In this document: one piece after another, positions 8,173 through 17,263 of the stretch
Numbering within the stretch: position 1 is the first letter of the stretch
How the letters are laid out: each line of letters starts with the position of its first letter
Assembly: GCF_900102135.1 (NCBI RefSeq)
Contig: NZ_FMVJ01000008.1
Location: 94,170 to 158,169 of the forward strand
From: Microvirga guangxiensis
Lineage (GTDB): Bacteria > Pseudomonadota > Alphaproteobacteria > Rhizobiales > Beijerinckiaceae
Direction of reading: 5' to 3'
DNA: 64,000 bases
Program-made: the position numbers and the translations under genes
The notes under the pieces: generated by a model
Database searches by the model: none
Told to the model about the DNA's origin: nothing
What the model saw: the letters and a program-made list of their open reading frames with translations, nothing else

Positions 8173-8514
8173 ATGCCCCAACATTTGGCTAGGAACCAGA
8201 CGCTCGATCCCGACATCCTCGAATGCTTTGTTGAGGTGATGGATCCGGAGATTGGCCTCAGCATAGTCGACCTTGGCCTTATCTATCGGGCTGAGAGGGG
8301 CGACGACGGAATCGCAGTCGCGCTCACGCTGACGACTAAAGCATGCCCACTGGGCGAGATGATTGTGGAGGATGCGCGTGAGCGCCTGTCACGCCGTTTC
8401 CAAGATGCGCCGAAAGTAATCGTCAGCTTGGTGTGGAGCCCTCCCTGGAATCCTGACCGCATCACGGACCGGGGGCTCGAGCTCCTGGGCCATCGGCCTC
8501 GGGAGACAGCCTGA
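8173..8514 (+). CDS. Metal-sulfur cluster assembly factor (PaaD/MIP18/DUF59 family)
   Basis: A 113-residue protein of the MIP18 (DUF59) family. It shows the DPEIGLSIVDLGLIY motif and a single cysteine in TKACPLGEMI, the position used in PaaD/SufT-type Fe-S targeting factors. Its role here would be Fe-S cluster delivery to a nitrogen-oxide enzyme such as NosR or the Nap complex (inference). The ATG at 8173 has GGGAGG with 6-base spacing, so the upstream extension to 8074 is rejected. Its stop overlaps the start of the following membrane protein (TGATG), implying an operon. Confidence 0.8.
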   Translation: MPQHLARNQTLDPDILECFVEVMDPEIGLSIVDLGLIYRAERGDDGIAVALTLTTKACPLGEMIVEDARERLSRRFQDAPKVIVSLVWSPPWNPDRITDRGLELLGHRPRETA

Positions 8515-9668
8515 TGAATATGCCGAACGCAGGCTGTTCCGCCGCTATTCCGGAAAACCCTATGCCCTTGCGCTCGTGGACAGGCATAAGATCCGCACTT
8601 CTCGCCCTTGGCATTGTCGCTCTTCTGGCCGGTCTGTGGGGCGCGCTGGGACGTTTGGGCTGGCCGCTGCCGCATGGGGCCGCCCTCGCGGCTCTACACG
8701 GGCCGTTGATGATCTCAGGGCTGTTTGGGACGCTGATCGGACTTGAGCGCGCCGTGGCGCTGGATCGTGGATGGAGCTATGTGGGTCCGGCTTTCTCGGG
8801 CTTTGGCACGCTAGCCCTGCTGGCTGGGGCGCCTTTATCCGTAGGTGCAGGCGCCTATGCCGCTGCGGCGGCGGTGCTTGCGGGCGGGTCGCTGTTGATC
8901 ACCATACAACAACCGGCCTTGTTCAACGGCGCGCTTCTGTTCGGTGCCCTCGCTTGGCTCGCCGGAAATATCCTTTGGCTGACGGGTCAAGCCGTGCCTG
9001 ATCTGGTGGGTTGGTGGCTCGCTTTCCTGGTCCTGACTATTGCGGGCGAGCGTCTGGAGCTCAGCCGCCTCATGCCGCGGCGACGCGGCAGCGAAGCCCT
9101 CTTCCTGTTTGCTGTCGGACTGCTCGTCGCTGGCGCCCAGAATGGCCTCATGAGTGAGAATGGCGCAATTCTGTTCGGCTTAGCGCTCCTAGTCAGCACC
9201 TTGTGGCTGATGCGGCACGACATTGCTCTCGTGAACGTCCGCAGAACGGGCCAGACACGTTTCATGGCAGCCTGCATGCTGGCAGGATATGCGTGGCTGG
9301 GTGCCGCAGGTCTTTCTCTGATCTGGTTCCCTCCAGGCGAAAGCGGTCTCGGGTATGACGTCGCACTGCATGCGATCCTGATCGGATTCGTGCTCTCGAT
9401 GGTGTTCGGGCATGCGCTCATCATCCTGCCCGCAGTCGCGCGCGTTCGCCTGCGCTATGGACCGGTGCTCTACGCGCCGCTCATCCTGCTGCATGCTTCG
9501 ATGATCCTGCGGGCCAGCGCCGGGATCGCGGGGTGGGAAGCCGGACGTATGGCAAGCGGCATCCTTACGCTCATTGCCTTGGTCAGCTTTGCTGCCAGCC
9601 TAGCCATAGCGTCGCGGAACGGTCGTGAAACCTCTCAACTGCCTCAGCCTCGCCAATCGGTGCCGTGA
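8514..9668 (+). CDS. NnrS-like polytopic membrane protein
   Basis: A 384-residue inner-membrane protein with about 12 hydrophobic segments. Histidine-containing helices HGPLMISGLFGTLIGLERA (about residues 60-80) and HAILIGFVLSMVFGHALI (about 285-305) resemble the haem/copper-ligand helices of NnrS-related proteins, although overall similarity to the nnrS product at 4960-6141 is low. It is translationally coupled to the PaaD-like gene (TGATG overlap), and the pair probably forms an NnrR-controlled operon. The function is unknown; a role in NO handling or metal delivery is inferred from context only. Confidence 0.6.
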   Translation: MNMPNAGCSAAIPENPMPLRSWTGIRSALLALGIVALLAGLWGALGRLGWPLPHGAALAALHGPLMISGLFGTLIGLERAVALDRGWSYVGPAFSGFGTLALLAGAPLSVGAGAYAAAAAVLAGGSLLITIQQPALFNGALLFGALAWLAGNILWLTGQAVPDLVGWWLAFLVLTIAGERLELSRLMPRRRGSEALFLFAVGLLVAGAQNGLMSENGAILFGLALLVSTLWLMRHDIALVNVRRTGQTRFMAACMLAGYAWLGAAGLSLIWFPPGESGLGYDVALHAILIGFVLSMVFGHALIILPAVARVRLRYGPVLYAPLILLHASMILRASAGIAGWEAGRMASGILTLIALVSFAASLAIASRNGRETSQLPQPRQSVP

Positions 9669-9732
9669 AGCAGACGATGGCGCTTGGCTGCAACTCCAGC
9701 CTAGGCGTGGACTGGCCCCTATTCCCTACGGG

Positions 9733-10992
9733 TCATACTGAGAAGCCGTCCCGGAAGGGATGAAACATGACCTCGTCGCCCTCGGCAATGGGAGCATGAA
9801 GAGGCTCGATGCGCACAAGCCCGTCCGCTGCTGCGAGAGGCTTGAGGCGAGCTGATCCGCCACGACCGAGGATTTCGACAGCCAGATTGCCGTTACCGTG
9901 AACGATGCGCGCGGGAGCAAATTCCGTTCGTCCTGCACGTCGATTGAAAGCATGGATCATCGGAAGGCGCATGCCAGGGAGAGGTCGTGATCTCCGCCCG
10001 TCCAAGGCTGCCAATACCGCACTTCCGAGAAGCAGCCAGGATACAAGGGCAGCCACCGGATTACCTGGGAGGCCGAGATACGTTGCTCGCCCGATTACCC
10101 CGACCACGGCAGGCTTTCCGGGCTTGAGCGCAATCTTGAGGGTTTCACCCCGCCCGTTTGCTCTGGCGAGCGAGACCATGGAATGGTCCTCATCACCAAC
10201 CGATGCACCACCCGTTGTAACGACTAGGTCGCAATGGCGGGCAAGCTCCGAAAGAGCTTCAGCAATCAGTTGCGGATCGTCGCGGATGACTCCCCCATCC
10301 AGAACGTCGGCTCCTGCCTGGTGTGCAAGCGCAAGAAGCATCGGACGATTGGAATCGAAGAACGATACTTCAGTAAGCTGCTCCCCCTGCAGGCGAAGTT
10401 CATTGCCTGTAGAGAGAATGCCGATCCGTACCTTCCGTCGAACGCTTATTCTCTCCAAACCTTGCGCTGCGAGGAGCGCGATGTGACGCGCATCGATGCG
10501 CTCGCCCGGCTGAAAAAGTCCCTCTCCGGGCTCAACGTCTTCTCCGCGCCGACGGATGTTGTCGCCGGATCGAACCATCCGGGTCAAAACAATCCTGCCA
10601 CCGACATTGGCGACATTTTCCTGCATCACCACGGCATCGGCTCCATGGGGAAGCCTTGCCCCGGTAAGAATGCGCGAGGCGCTTCCTTTCGGCAGGGGCT
10701 GCCCTCTGTCGCCGGCAGCAATGCGTCCAGCGATGGTCAGAGCCGTACCAGACGGCAATCCGCCCCCTGCCTCCAAGGCATAGCCATCCATAGCCGATTG
10801 GTCGAAGGGAGGGAGCGGCATGACCGATCTTATCGGCAGCGCCAAGGTCCGACCCAGGGCATCGCCCAGGCTAACTTCCTCATGTTCCTTGATGACAGAG
10901 GCATATGCCGCTGCCTGGAAGCAAGCCTGCTCGATCGAGATCAGACCATCAGGAGCGTCGCAGGGATGGACCTTGACGGGTTGCGTCACCAT
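9733..10992 (-). CDS. moeA: Molybdopterin molybdotransferase MoeA
   Basis: A 419-residue cytoplasmic enzyme that inserts molybdate into adenylylated molybdopterin. It has the MoeA N-terminal block PPFDQSAMDGYAL, the ILTGARLPHGADAVVMQE motif, the central MoCF-binding domain with TTGGASVGDEDH and the LPGNPVAALVSW motif, then the C-terminal domain IV. The ATG at 10992 is used here; a TTG three codons upstream (11001) would overlap the DUF4142 stop as TTGA and is equally possible. It ends a minus-strand run with the nap genes, supplying cofactor insertion for NapA. Confidence 0.93.
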   Translation of the reverse strand: MVTQPVKVHPCDAPDGLISIEQACFQAAAYASVIKEHEEVSLGDALGRTLALPIRSVMPLPPFDQSAMDGYALEAGGGLPSGTALTIAGRIAAGDRGQPLPKGSASRILTGARLPHGADAVVMQENVANVGGRIVLTRMVRSGDNIRRRGEDVEPGEGLFQPGERIDARHIALLAAQGLERISVRRKVRIGILSTGNELRLQGEQLTEVSFFDSNRPMLLALAHQAGADVLDGGVIRDDPQLIAEALSELARHCDLVVTTGGASVGDEDHSMVSLARANGRGETLKIALKPGKPAVVGVIGRATYLGLPGNPVAALVSWLLLGSAVLAALDGRRSRPLPGMRLPMIHAFNRRAGRTEFAPARIVHGNGNLAVEILGRGGSARLKPLAAADGLVRIEPLHAPIAEGDEVMFHPFRDGFSV

Positions 10993-10997
10993 CCCGC

Positions 10998-11540
10998 TCA
11001 AGGTCTGACTGCCTCATACATTTTCTGCGCGCCTTCCTGCTGCCGTTGCAGTTCAGGAAGGATCTGCTCAGCGAAGGACTTGATCTCCTGGCGCGGGCTC
11101 TGGCTCGCGGCCTGATAAATCTTCAGCTCCTGCTCGATGGCCTGCACCTGGATTTCCGCGTAGCGCCGGCTTAGCGCAAGGTAGTCGAGCGGCTCGAGGT
11201 TCTCGATGATAACCTGGTGCTCGAACTCCTTCACCGAAGGAAGCGGCATACTGCGGTCCTTGGCAAAGGCCTCGATGCGTTGAAGAAGCCCTGCCCGGAA
11301 GTCGGACGCCGCGGTCGCATAGGCCTTGACCTCGGGCCTCGTCTCGCGACTGGCAGCCAGCTTGGCTGCCTGACCTTGCAATGACGCGGAGCTATAGGCC
11401 AGCCGCAGGAACTCCTCCGGCTCGATAGGGCGCGACTGGACAGGGGCACTGGTCGTCCCCTGCCCCAAGACGGCCGGGATCTTGCCTGGCAGAGCCACCG
11501 CAAGAATCGAGGCCGCGATGAGCGATGTGAAGGCTTTCAT
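10998..11540 (-). CDS. Secreted DUF4142-type protein
   Basis: A 180-residue protein with an N-terminal signal-like hydrophobic stretch (MKAFTSLIAASILAVAL) and a helical DUF4142-type body: PEEFLRLAYSSASLQGQAAK, then ETRPEVKAYATAASDFRAG, and a long C-terminal coiled helix. It probably acts in the periplasm; the function of the family is unknown. The ATG at 11540 lies 4 bases after the napC stop; a longer frame to 11726 runs through napC and is rejected. It sits between napC and moeA in one transcription unit, so it may be a Nap-associated accessory factor. Confidence 0.72.
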   Translation of the reverse strand: MKAFTSLIAASILAVALPGKIPAVLGQGTTSAPVQSRPIEPEEFLRLAYSSASLQGQAAKLAASRETRPEVKAYATAASDFRAGLLQRIEAFAKDRSMPLPSVKEFEHQVIIENLEPLDYLALSRRYAEIQVQAIEQELKIYQAASQSPRQEIKSFAEQILPELQRQQEGAQKMYEAVRP

Positions 11541-11544
11541 GAAC

Positions 11545-12162
11545 CTACTGCCATCCTGGGACGCCTGACATGTCGGGCAGGCGGTGCGCGATGCCCTTGT
11601 GACAATCGATGCAGGTCCTCTGTCCCGTAAACAGGAACTGCTCGTGCGCCGATGCTGCGCGCGGATTCTGCTTTGCAAGGTCCATGGATTCCGAGCTGTG
11701 GCAGTTGCGGCATTCCAGCGAGTCATTCGCCTTCATTCGTTCCCATTCCCGCTCAGCAAGATGCTTGCGCAAGGCGAGGAATTTCTCCCGCGTGTCGATG
11801 GAGCCGAAGATATGCCCCCAAACCTCCTTCGAAGCCTGCATCTTGCGGGCGATCTTGTTGGTCCATTCATGGGGAACATGGCAATCGGGGCATGTCGCGC
11901 GCACGCCGGAGCGGTTCGTGAAGTGCACGGTCCCCTTCAACTCCTCGAAGACGTTAGCCTCCATCTCGTGACAGCTGGTGCAGAATTTCTCGGTATTCGT
12001 GATCTCCAGAGCGGTGTTGAAGCCGCCCCAGAAGATAACGCCAGCCACGAAGCCGCCGAGGGTGAGAAAGGCGAGGCTGAGATAAGTCGGTGGGCTGAGG
12101 GCCGTTTGGACCCAGCGGTTGCCCCGAAACCAGCCCCATGCGCGAGAGATGCCAGCCGCCAT
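11545..12162 (-). CDS. napC: Tetrahaem cytochrome c NapC (NapC/NirT family)
   Basis: A 205-residue quinol dehydrogenase that passes electrons from the quinol pool to NapAB. An N-terminal membrane anchor (about residues 27-50) is followed by four CxxCH haem sites at 61-65, 91-95, 151-155 and 184-188. The ATG overlaps the napB stop by one base (TAATG). The length is typical of the family. Confidence 0.95.
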   Translation of the reverse strand: MAAGISRAWGWFRGNRWVQTALSPPTYLSLAFLTLGGFVAGVIFWGGFNTALEITNTEKFCTSCHEMEANVFEELKGTVHFTNRSGVRATCPDCHVPHEWTNKIARKMQASKEVWGHIFGSIDTREKFLALRKHLAEREWERMKANDSLECRNCHSSESMDLAKQNPRAASAHEQFLFTGQRTCIDCHKGIAHRLPDMSGVPGWQ

Positions 12163-12635
12163 TAGTGCCGCCCCCGTTCGGGCTGACGCTCGGGCTCGGC
12201 AAGTTCATCCATGTCGGTGAACACGTTCTCGACGAGAGGCCTCGCGGTCGTCTGCGGCACATGGCATGCAACGCATACGTAGCGCCGTGGCGCCAGTCCA
12301 CCGAGGGTGTTCCCGTCCCGATCCTGATAGTGGGTCACGCTGATCATCGGGGCTTGGCTCTGGTCCGTGAACTTGCGTGCATGGCACGACATGCACTTGT
12401 TCGCGTTCAGGTCCATCGCATAGCCTTCGATGGAATGCGGGATGACAGGAGGCTGATCCGGATAATTGCGGCGCACCCGCACGTCGTCCGTGACCTGACG
12501 CTGCATCGGCGGAGCTGGTGTCTCCTTGGTAAAGGGCTCCGGTCCACGAAGGCGCGGTGCATCCTGCGCGAATATGGCTCCGGCAGCCAGACAAGGCCCA
12601 ATACTGATCAAAGCCGCGAACACGCTTCGCTTCAT
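12162..12635 (-). CDS. napB: Dihaem cytochrome c NapB, nitrate reductase small subunit
   Basis: A 157-residue periplasmic electron-transfer subunit with a signal peptide ending AIFAQDA and two CxxCH sites at residues 81-85 and 121-125. The conserved [11 protein letters not shown] segment precedes the first haem. Its ATG overlaps the napA stop by 4 bases (ATGA) and its stop overlaps napC, so translation is coupled along the operon. Confidence 0.96.
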   Translation of the reverse strand: MKRSVFAALISIGPCLAAGAIFAQDAPRLRGPEPFTKETPAPPMQRQVTDDVRVRRNYPDQPPVIPHSIEGYAMDLNANKCMSCHARKFTDQSQAPMISVTHYQDRDGNTLGGLAPRRYVCVACHVPQTTARPLVENVFTDMDELAEPERQPERGRH

Positions 12636-15151
12636 TGCACATCTCCAGCATCAGCGGTGGCCGCTGAAACAACTTTGACCGCGCATTTCTTGAAGTCGGT
12701 CTGCTTCGAGATCGGGTCGGTTGCGTCGAGCGTGACCTTGTTGATGAGCTGGCTGGCGTCGAAGAACGGTACGAAGACCAGCCCCGGCGGCACGCGGTTG
12801 CGCCCGCGTGTCTCGACACGGCTGCGAATCTCGCCACGACGCGAGACAATCCTGACTTCCTGCCCCCGGCGTAGGTTGCGCTTGGCGGCATCGTCCGGAT
12901 GCATGAACAGAACGGCTCCCGGGAAGGCTTTATAGAGCTCGGGCACGCGTAGAGTCATCGACCCGGAATGCCAGTGCTCCAGCACGCGGCCGGTCACGAG
13001 CCAGAGATCGTATTCCGCATCGGGAGATTCGGCTGGCGGCTCGTAGGGAGCCCCCATGATATTGGCCTTCTTGTCGGGGTTGCCATAGAACTGGAAGCCA
13101 GTCCCCTTTTCCACGTAGGGATCGAGGCCCTCGCGATAACGCCAGCGGGTCTCCTGACCATTGACGACCGGCCACCGCAAGCCTCTCACCTGGTGATAAG
13201 TATCGAACGGCGCGAGATCGTGCCCATGTCCGCGGCCGAAGGCGGCATATTCTTCGAAGAGGCCTTTCTGGACATAGAAGCCGAAAGCCTTTGACTCACG
13301 GTTCTCATAGGCTGGGTCGATTTCGGACACAGGGAACTTGTTCACCTCGCCGTTGGCGAAGAGAACGTCATAAAGGGTCTTGCCCTTGTAGTCTGGATTG
13401 GCATCGAGGATCGCGGCCGGCCAGACCTCGTCGGTGGTGAACCGCTTCGAGAATTCCATGAGCTGCCAGAGATCGGAACGGGCATCCCCCGGCGCGTTGA
13501 CGAGCTGATGCCAGAAATGGGTGCGCCGCTCCGCGTTGCCGTAGGCGCCCTCCTTCTCGACCCACATCGCCGCTGGCAGCACAAGGTCCGCCGCCATCGC
13601 TGTCACCGTCGGATACGCATCCGAGACCACGACGAAGTTCGCCGGGTTCCGGTAGCCGGGATAGGTCTCGTTGTTGGTGTTCGGCGCCGTCTGGAGGTTG
13701 TTGTTGCACATGATCCAGTAGGCATTGAGCTTGCCGTCCTTCAACATGCGGTCCTGCTGCACCGCGTGGTAGCCCACTTTCTCGGGAAGCAGGCCATGCG
13801 GCAGCTTCCAGATCTCCTCCGCGTGCTTGCGATGCTCAGGATTGTTGACCTGCATGTCCGCGGGCAGACGGTGACTGAAAGTGCCGACCTCACGCGCCGT
13901 GCCGCATGCCGAGGGCTGGCCTGTCAGCGAGAAAGGAGAGTTGCCAGGCTCCGAGATCTTTCCGGTGAGCAGGTGCAGGTTATAAACCATGTGGTTGGCC
14001 CAGACGCCACGGACGTGCTGGTTGAATCCCATGGTCCAGAGGGACATCACCTTGGTCTTCGGATCGGCATAGATCTTGGCAAGAGCCTCCAATCTTTCCT
14101 TCGGAATGCCAGAGAGCTCAGAAGCTTTCTCGACCGTGTACTCGCTCATCAGCTTCGCATAATCCTCGAAGCTCGACGCCTTCGAGACCTGAGCGTCGTT
14201 GGCATGCTGTGCCCGCTGCTCCAGCACGTGGTCCGACCGCAGGCCGTAACCAATATCCGTATTCGCCAAGCGGAAGTTGCAGTGCTTGTCGACAAACTCT
14301 TTGTTCACCGCACCAGTTTGGATGATGTAATTCGCGATATAGTTCATGATCGCGAGATCCGAGTTCGGCTTGAAGATCAAGCTCATATCGGACAGGTCAG
14401 TGGTGCGGTGCTCGTACGTCGACAGCGTCGCGATCCTCACATGCGGATGGCTGAGGCGGCGGTCCGTGATCCGGGTCCACAGAATCGGATGCATCTCGGC
14501 CATGTTCGAGCCCCAGAGCACGAAAGCATCGGCGTTCTCGAAGTCGTCGTAGCAGCCCATCGGCTCATCCATGCCGAAGGTACGAATGAAGGTGACAGCA
14601 GCTGAGGCCATGCAATGGCGGGCATTGGGATCTAGGTTGTTCGTGCGGAATCCAGCGCGCATGAGCTTGGACGCTGCATATCCCTCCCAGATCGTCCATT
14701 GGCCCGAGCCGAACATGCCCACGGCCTCAGGCCCTTTCTCCTTCAGCACGCGCTTGAACTGCTTGGCCATCTCGTCGAAGGCCTGTTCCCAGGAAACCGG
14801 CTGCAACTCGCCATCCTTAGCGAACTGGCCGTTCTTCATGCGCATCAGCGGCTGTGTGAGCCGGTCGCTGCCGTACATGATCTTGGACAGGAAATAGCCC
14901 TTCACGCAGTTGAGACCCCGGTTGACCTCCGCCTGCATGTCGCCATGGGTGGCTACAACCTTACCGTCTTTCACCCCGACCATGACGCCACAGCCCGTTC
15001 CGCAGAAACGGCAGGGTGCTTTCGACCATTGAAGGTGCAGATCCTCGCCGGTCAGGACATTCTGGGCACTGGCCGGCAGCGTGACGTTCGCGGCTGCGGC
15101 GGCAGCCATGGCGGCCTGTGTCTTGAGAAGGGTGCGGCGCGTGATGTCCAT
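12632..15151 (-). CDS. napA: Periplasmic nitrate reductase catalytic subunit NapA
   Basis: An 839-residue Mo-bis-MGD enzyme reducing nitrate to nitrite in the periplasm. The N-terminus has a Tat signal (TRRTLLK followed by an Ala-rich stretch). The [4Fe-4S] cysteines are C47, C50, C54 and C82, and C180 in NARHCMASA is the expected Mo ligand. The C-terminal molybdopterin-dinucleotide domain includes [16 protein letters not shown]. The ATG at 15151 gives the usual Tat leader; the longer frame to 15274 runs back into napD and is rejected. It lies between napD and napB. Confidence 0.97.
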   Translation of the reverse strand: MDITRRTLLKTQAAMAAAAAANVTLPASAQNVLTGEDLHLQWSKAPCRFCGTGCGVMVGVKDGKVVATHGDMQAEVNRGLNCVKGYFLSKIMYGSDRLTQPLMRMKNGQFAKDGELQPVSWEQAFDEMAKQFKRVLKEKGPEAVGMFGSGQWTIWEGYAASKLMRAGFRTNNLDPNARHCMASAAVTFIRTFGMDEPMGCYDDFENADAFVLWGSNMAEMHPILWTRITDRRLSHPHVRIATLSTYEHRTTDLSDMSLIFKPNSDLAIMNYIANYIIQTGAVNKEFVDKHCNFRLANTDIGYGLRSDHVLEQRAQHANDAQVSKASSFEDYAKLMSEYTVEKASELSGIPKERLEALAKIYADPKTKVMSLWTMGFNQHVRGVWANHMVYNLHLLTGKISEPGNSPFSLTGQPSACGTAREVGTFSHRLPADMQVNNPEHRKHAEEIWKLPHGLLPEKVGYHAVQQDRMLKDGKLNAYWIMCNNNLQTAPNTNNETYPGYRNPANFVVVSDAYPTVTAMAADLVLPAAMWVEKEGAYGNAERRTHFWHQLVNAPGDARSDLWQLMEFSKRFTTDEVWPAAILDANPDYKGKTLYDVLFANGEVNKFPVSEIDPAYENRESKAFGFYVQKGLFEEYAAFGRGHGHDLAPFDTYHQVRGLRWPVVNGQETRWRYREGLDPYVEKGTGFQFYGNPDKKANIMGAPYEPPAESPDAEYDLWLVTGRVLEHWHSGSMTLRVPELYKAFPGAVLFMHPDDAAKRNLRRGQEVRIVSRRGEIRSRVETRGRNRVPPGLVFVPFFDASQLINKVTLDATDPISKQTDFKKCAVKVVSAATADAGDVQ

Positions 15152-15155
15152 GGGT

Positions 15156-15413
15156 CTACTCCCGCTCTGGAACAGGCTCGAAATGGTGGAAGACGAGGGT
15201 TGCGGAGAGGACGCCGTCGAGGAGCTGGATGGCATTGATGCGCTCGACGACCTGGCTCTCCGTATCTGTTTCAAGAGTGACGATCAGCTTGCCCGTGTCC
15301 TGCCCACCATGGACCTCGGCACCGTTGATCGCACCGATCCCGATCATGATCTCTGGAACGCGCTCCGGGCGCGTGTGAACCACCAGGCTGGAGATATGAC
15401 ACTCAGCGCTCAT
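15156..15413 (-). CDS. napD: NapD, chaperone for the NapA Tat signal
   Basis: An 85-residue cytoplasmic ferredoxin-fold protein that binds the twin-arginine signal of NapA during maturation. It has the typical start [14 protein letters not shown] and the [15 protein letters not shown] core. The ATG overlaps the napF stop by 4 bases and the stop is 4 bases before napA. Confidence 0.93.
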   Translation of the reverse strand: MSAECHISSLVVHTRPERVPEIMIGIGAINGAEVHGGQDTGKLIVTLETDTESQVVERINAIQLLDGVLSATLVFHHFEPVPERE

Positions 15414-15706
15414 GACGCCTCCTCGACAGCCGACACACGAATGGCACCGGCAGGACAGGCTTGGGAGCAGTCACCGCATCCCGTACAGGTCTCCGTCACA
15501 ATCCTGGGACGAGCCCCGCCGATAGCAAGCTCAAAACGCACGGCACCGGTCGGGCATGCGTCACGGCAACTCATGCAGGCAATTCCCTGAAAGGCGAAAC
15601 AGGATTGTCCGATCAAGGCGACGGGAGATCCGGCAGGCTCGGAGGGCTCGGCCGTAAATCTGCCAAGCAGAAAGTTGCGCCGTTTGAGGTCCGGGGTCTC
15701 AACCAT
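15410..15706 (-). CDS. napF: NapF-type ferredoxin, short form
   Basis: A 98-residue cytoplasmic Fe-S protein thought to assist NapA assembly. It begins with the RRNFLLGRF block common to NapF and binds two clusters: Cys 36, 44, 47 and 51 (first) and Cys 74, 77, 80 and 84 in CTGCGDCSQAC (second). Classical NapF is about 160 residues with four cluster motifs, so this is a reduced form. GGGAG lies upstream of the ATG at 15706; the extension to 15790 runs into napE and is rejected. Confidence 0.88.
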   Translation of the reverse strand: MVETPDLKRRNFLLGRFTAEPSEPAGSPVALIGQSCFAFQGIACMSCRDACPTGAVRFELAIGGARPRIVTETCTGCGDCSQACPAGAIRVSAVEEAS

Positions 15707-15719
15707 CGCGAGGCTCCCG

Positions 15720-15884
15720 TCAGACCGGACCGGGCGGTCCGGTGAACAGGTAGTACATCCAGACGATAAAGCCCCACCCCGCAACGACACCGACAGCGAT
15801 GAATGGCCATATCATGACAGCAAGGATGAAGAACGTGATCCATTCACGCTTTCTGCTGCCCGATTCCAGTGGTTCTGATTTCAT
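15720..15884 (-). CDS. napE: NapE, small membrane protein
   Basis: A 54-residue protein: a short charged N-terminus (SGSRKREWITFF), one or two hydrophobic segments over residues 17-48 (FILAVMIWPFIAVGVVAG), and a GPPGPV tail. It matches the NapE/TorE family in length, motif and position as the first gene of napEFDABC. The stop lies 13 bases before the napF ATG. The function is not established. Confidence 0.88.
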   Translation of the reverse strand: MKSEPLESGSRKREWITFFILAVMIWPFIAVGVVAGWGFIVWMYYLFTGPPGPV

Positions 15885-15980
15885 TGGCGTAGGCTTATGT
15901 ATTACGTTTTCAGACTGAAACCTGGAATTCCGAGAAACTGCTCAGCTAGCTGAAAAGTTCCCGTGCCAGACTGCAAATTT

Positions 15981-16022
15981 TCCTTGATGCTGGTCCAGTT
16001 GGCCTTTGGTCGACATCAAGGA
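15981..16022. repeat. Inverted repeat upstream of napE
   Basis: TCCTTGATG (15981-15989) and CATCAAGGA (16014-16022) are perfect 9-bp arms with a 24-base spacer, located 97-138 bp upstream of napE. The right arm overlaps the FNR-type box at 16006-16019, so the repeat may reflect a pair of activator half-sites. Confidence 0.5.
16006..16019. promoter_or_regulatory. FNR-type box TTGGT-N4-ATCAA upstream of nap
   Basis: It matches the consensus TTGAT-N4-ATCAA at 9 of 10 fixed positions. The centre is about 128 bp upstream of the napE start, in the gap shared with the ferritin-like gene whose 3' end is at 16133, so the nap operon is the likely target. Confidence 0.55.
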
Positions 16023-16132
16023 GGAACCCTATAACTTCCATTATGCCTTACTAGACGCATGAAATCAGCATCTTAATTCGAGCCGAACTTCAGATAGGAC
16101 ATCAATCCATCCAAGCATCGCCATGCTTCACA

Positions 16133-17020
16133 TCACTCCGCACTGCGTTGCAGTTCTGGAAGGTCGTTCCTCAACCAAGCGAGACGCGCAATCGCGCTTC
16201 CAGCCATGGCCTGCACCTGATGCAATGCATCCTCATCCTGCAAGGTATCGCCCGCCTCGAGATATCGTTCAGTGAGCAGCTCGGCCAGCGCCACCGGGTC
16301 ATCCGGCACTGTCTGTGCAGAGATCGCTCCGCCGAGGGCCAAGACAGAGCCGTCTAGATCTGCAGCGTTCCGTCGTGCCTCTTCAGCCATTTGCTCGATG
16401 TGGGCGCGCCTGGGCGATGGTGCTTCTACGGCGACGGATTCAAGAAGTTCGGCAAGACGGCGCTCAAGGTCCGCTTGTCCTATTACACTCTCCTGTTTCT
16501 GCAGATTGGCATCTTCTTTCCGCCGCTCGGCATGAAAGGCCTGCCTGCGCTCTCGCCGGAGGGTTGCAACATGCCCGAGTTCTTCGTGGGCCATGGTTTC
16601 CGCTGCCTGGCGAATTTCGGGGGTCTCCGCATGGGCGGCGACATAAGTCCAGAATGCGAACGCACGCTCCTCGTTGCGCACCGCCATGGAGAGCGCACGG
16701 TAGGCACTCAGAAGACGGGGATGGGCCAAGGCCACACCCTCATCATCGAAAGTCTCGGGAGCCTCCCAACGAATACGCGCAAAATCGGGAGGCTGGCCTT
16801 TGGTCTTTTCCGACCAATGCACGATGCTGTCGAGGTGGCCCTGCTCCTCGGCAGACAGGCGCTCGAACACCTCGGCCAATGCGGGATCGCCCTCCTGACG
16901 CATTCGCGCGGCGATCTCGGCATATCGGGTCGCCGCCTCCTTCTCCATGGCCGCCGCAATCGCGAACAGCTCCTCCAGAGACTTCACGGAACCGGCCGGT
17001 TCCTCTTTCAGCAGCGCCAT
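16133..17020 (-). CDS. Rubrerythrin-type ferritin-like diiron protein
   Basis: A 295-residue protein with a four-helix ferritin-like N-terminal half carrying diiron ligands in helix order: Glu in MEKEAATRYAEIA (about 26-35), EEQGH (58-62), Glu in NEERAFAFW (about 117), and EELGH (146-150). A helical C-terminal half of about 140 residues matches no family I recognise. There is no rubredoxin CxxC domain, so it is not a classical rubrerythrin. GGAGAGG precedes the ATG at 17020. It lies between nap and nos, and an FNR-type box is 70-84 bp upstream. A role in iron or peroxide handling during nitrogen-oxide respiration is an inference. Confidence 0.78.
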   Translation of the reverse strand: MALLKEEPAGSVKSLEELFAIAAAMEKEAATRYAEIAARMRQEGDPALAEVFERLSAEEQGHLDSIVHWSEKTKGQPPDFARIRWEAPETFDDEGVALAHPRLLSAYRALSMAVRNEERAFAFWTYVAAHAETPEIRQAAETMAHEELGHVATLRRERRQAFHAERRKEDANLQKQESVIGQADLERRLAELLESVAVEAPSPRRAHIEQMAEEARRNAADLDGSVLALGGAISAQTVPDDPVALAELLTERYLEAGDTLQDEDALHQVQAMAGSAIARLAWLRNDLPELQRSAE

Positions 17021-17090
17021 CGTCCTCTCCAGTCGGCCCAGGACTGTCGGGCCCTTTCAGGGTTGACATGCCATCTTTCATGCGATCAGT

Positions 17091-17104
17091 TTGACACAGA
17101 TCAA
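17091..17104. promoter_or_regulatory. FNR/NnrR-type box TTGAC-N4-ATCAA between ferritin-like gene and nosR
   Basis: It matches TTGAT-N4-ATCAA at 9 of 10 fixed positions. The centre lies about 77 bp upstream of the ferritin-like gene and 166 bp upstream of nosR, in a divergent promoter region, so it could control both. Confidence 0.6.
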
Positions 17105-17263
17105 TGCCTGCCGAACACCGATTAGCATGATGGTTTTGGGCATAGCGAGATCAATTTCAACAGCCCCGGAAAGATCGCGAACACCAGCCGGAACCAATTT
17201 CGGCTGAAAGCCGTTAGCGTTTTTCTGTTCAGATGCATAAACGCTATCCTGGACGGTCCCCTG

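Noticed and set aside
13508..14605. 365-codon open frame opposite napA
   Set aside because: Antisense shadow of a highly conserved enzyme gene.
15720..15760. GC-rich dyad CCGGACCG/CGGTCCGG near the end of napE as an attenuator
   Set aside because: It encodes the GPPGPV tail of NapE, so the repeat is adequately explained by codon choice for Gly-Pro; no U-tract.
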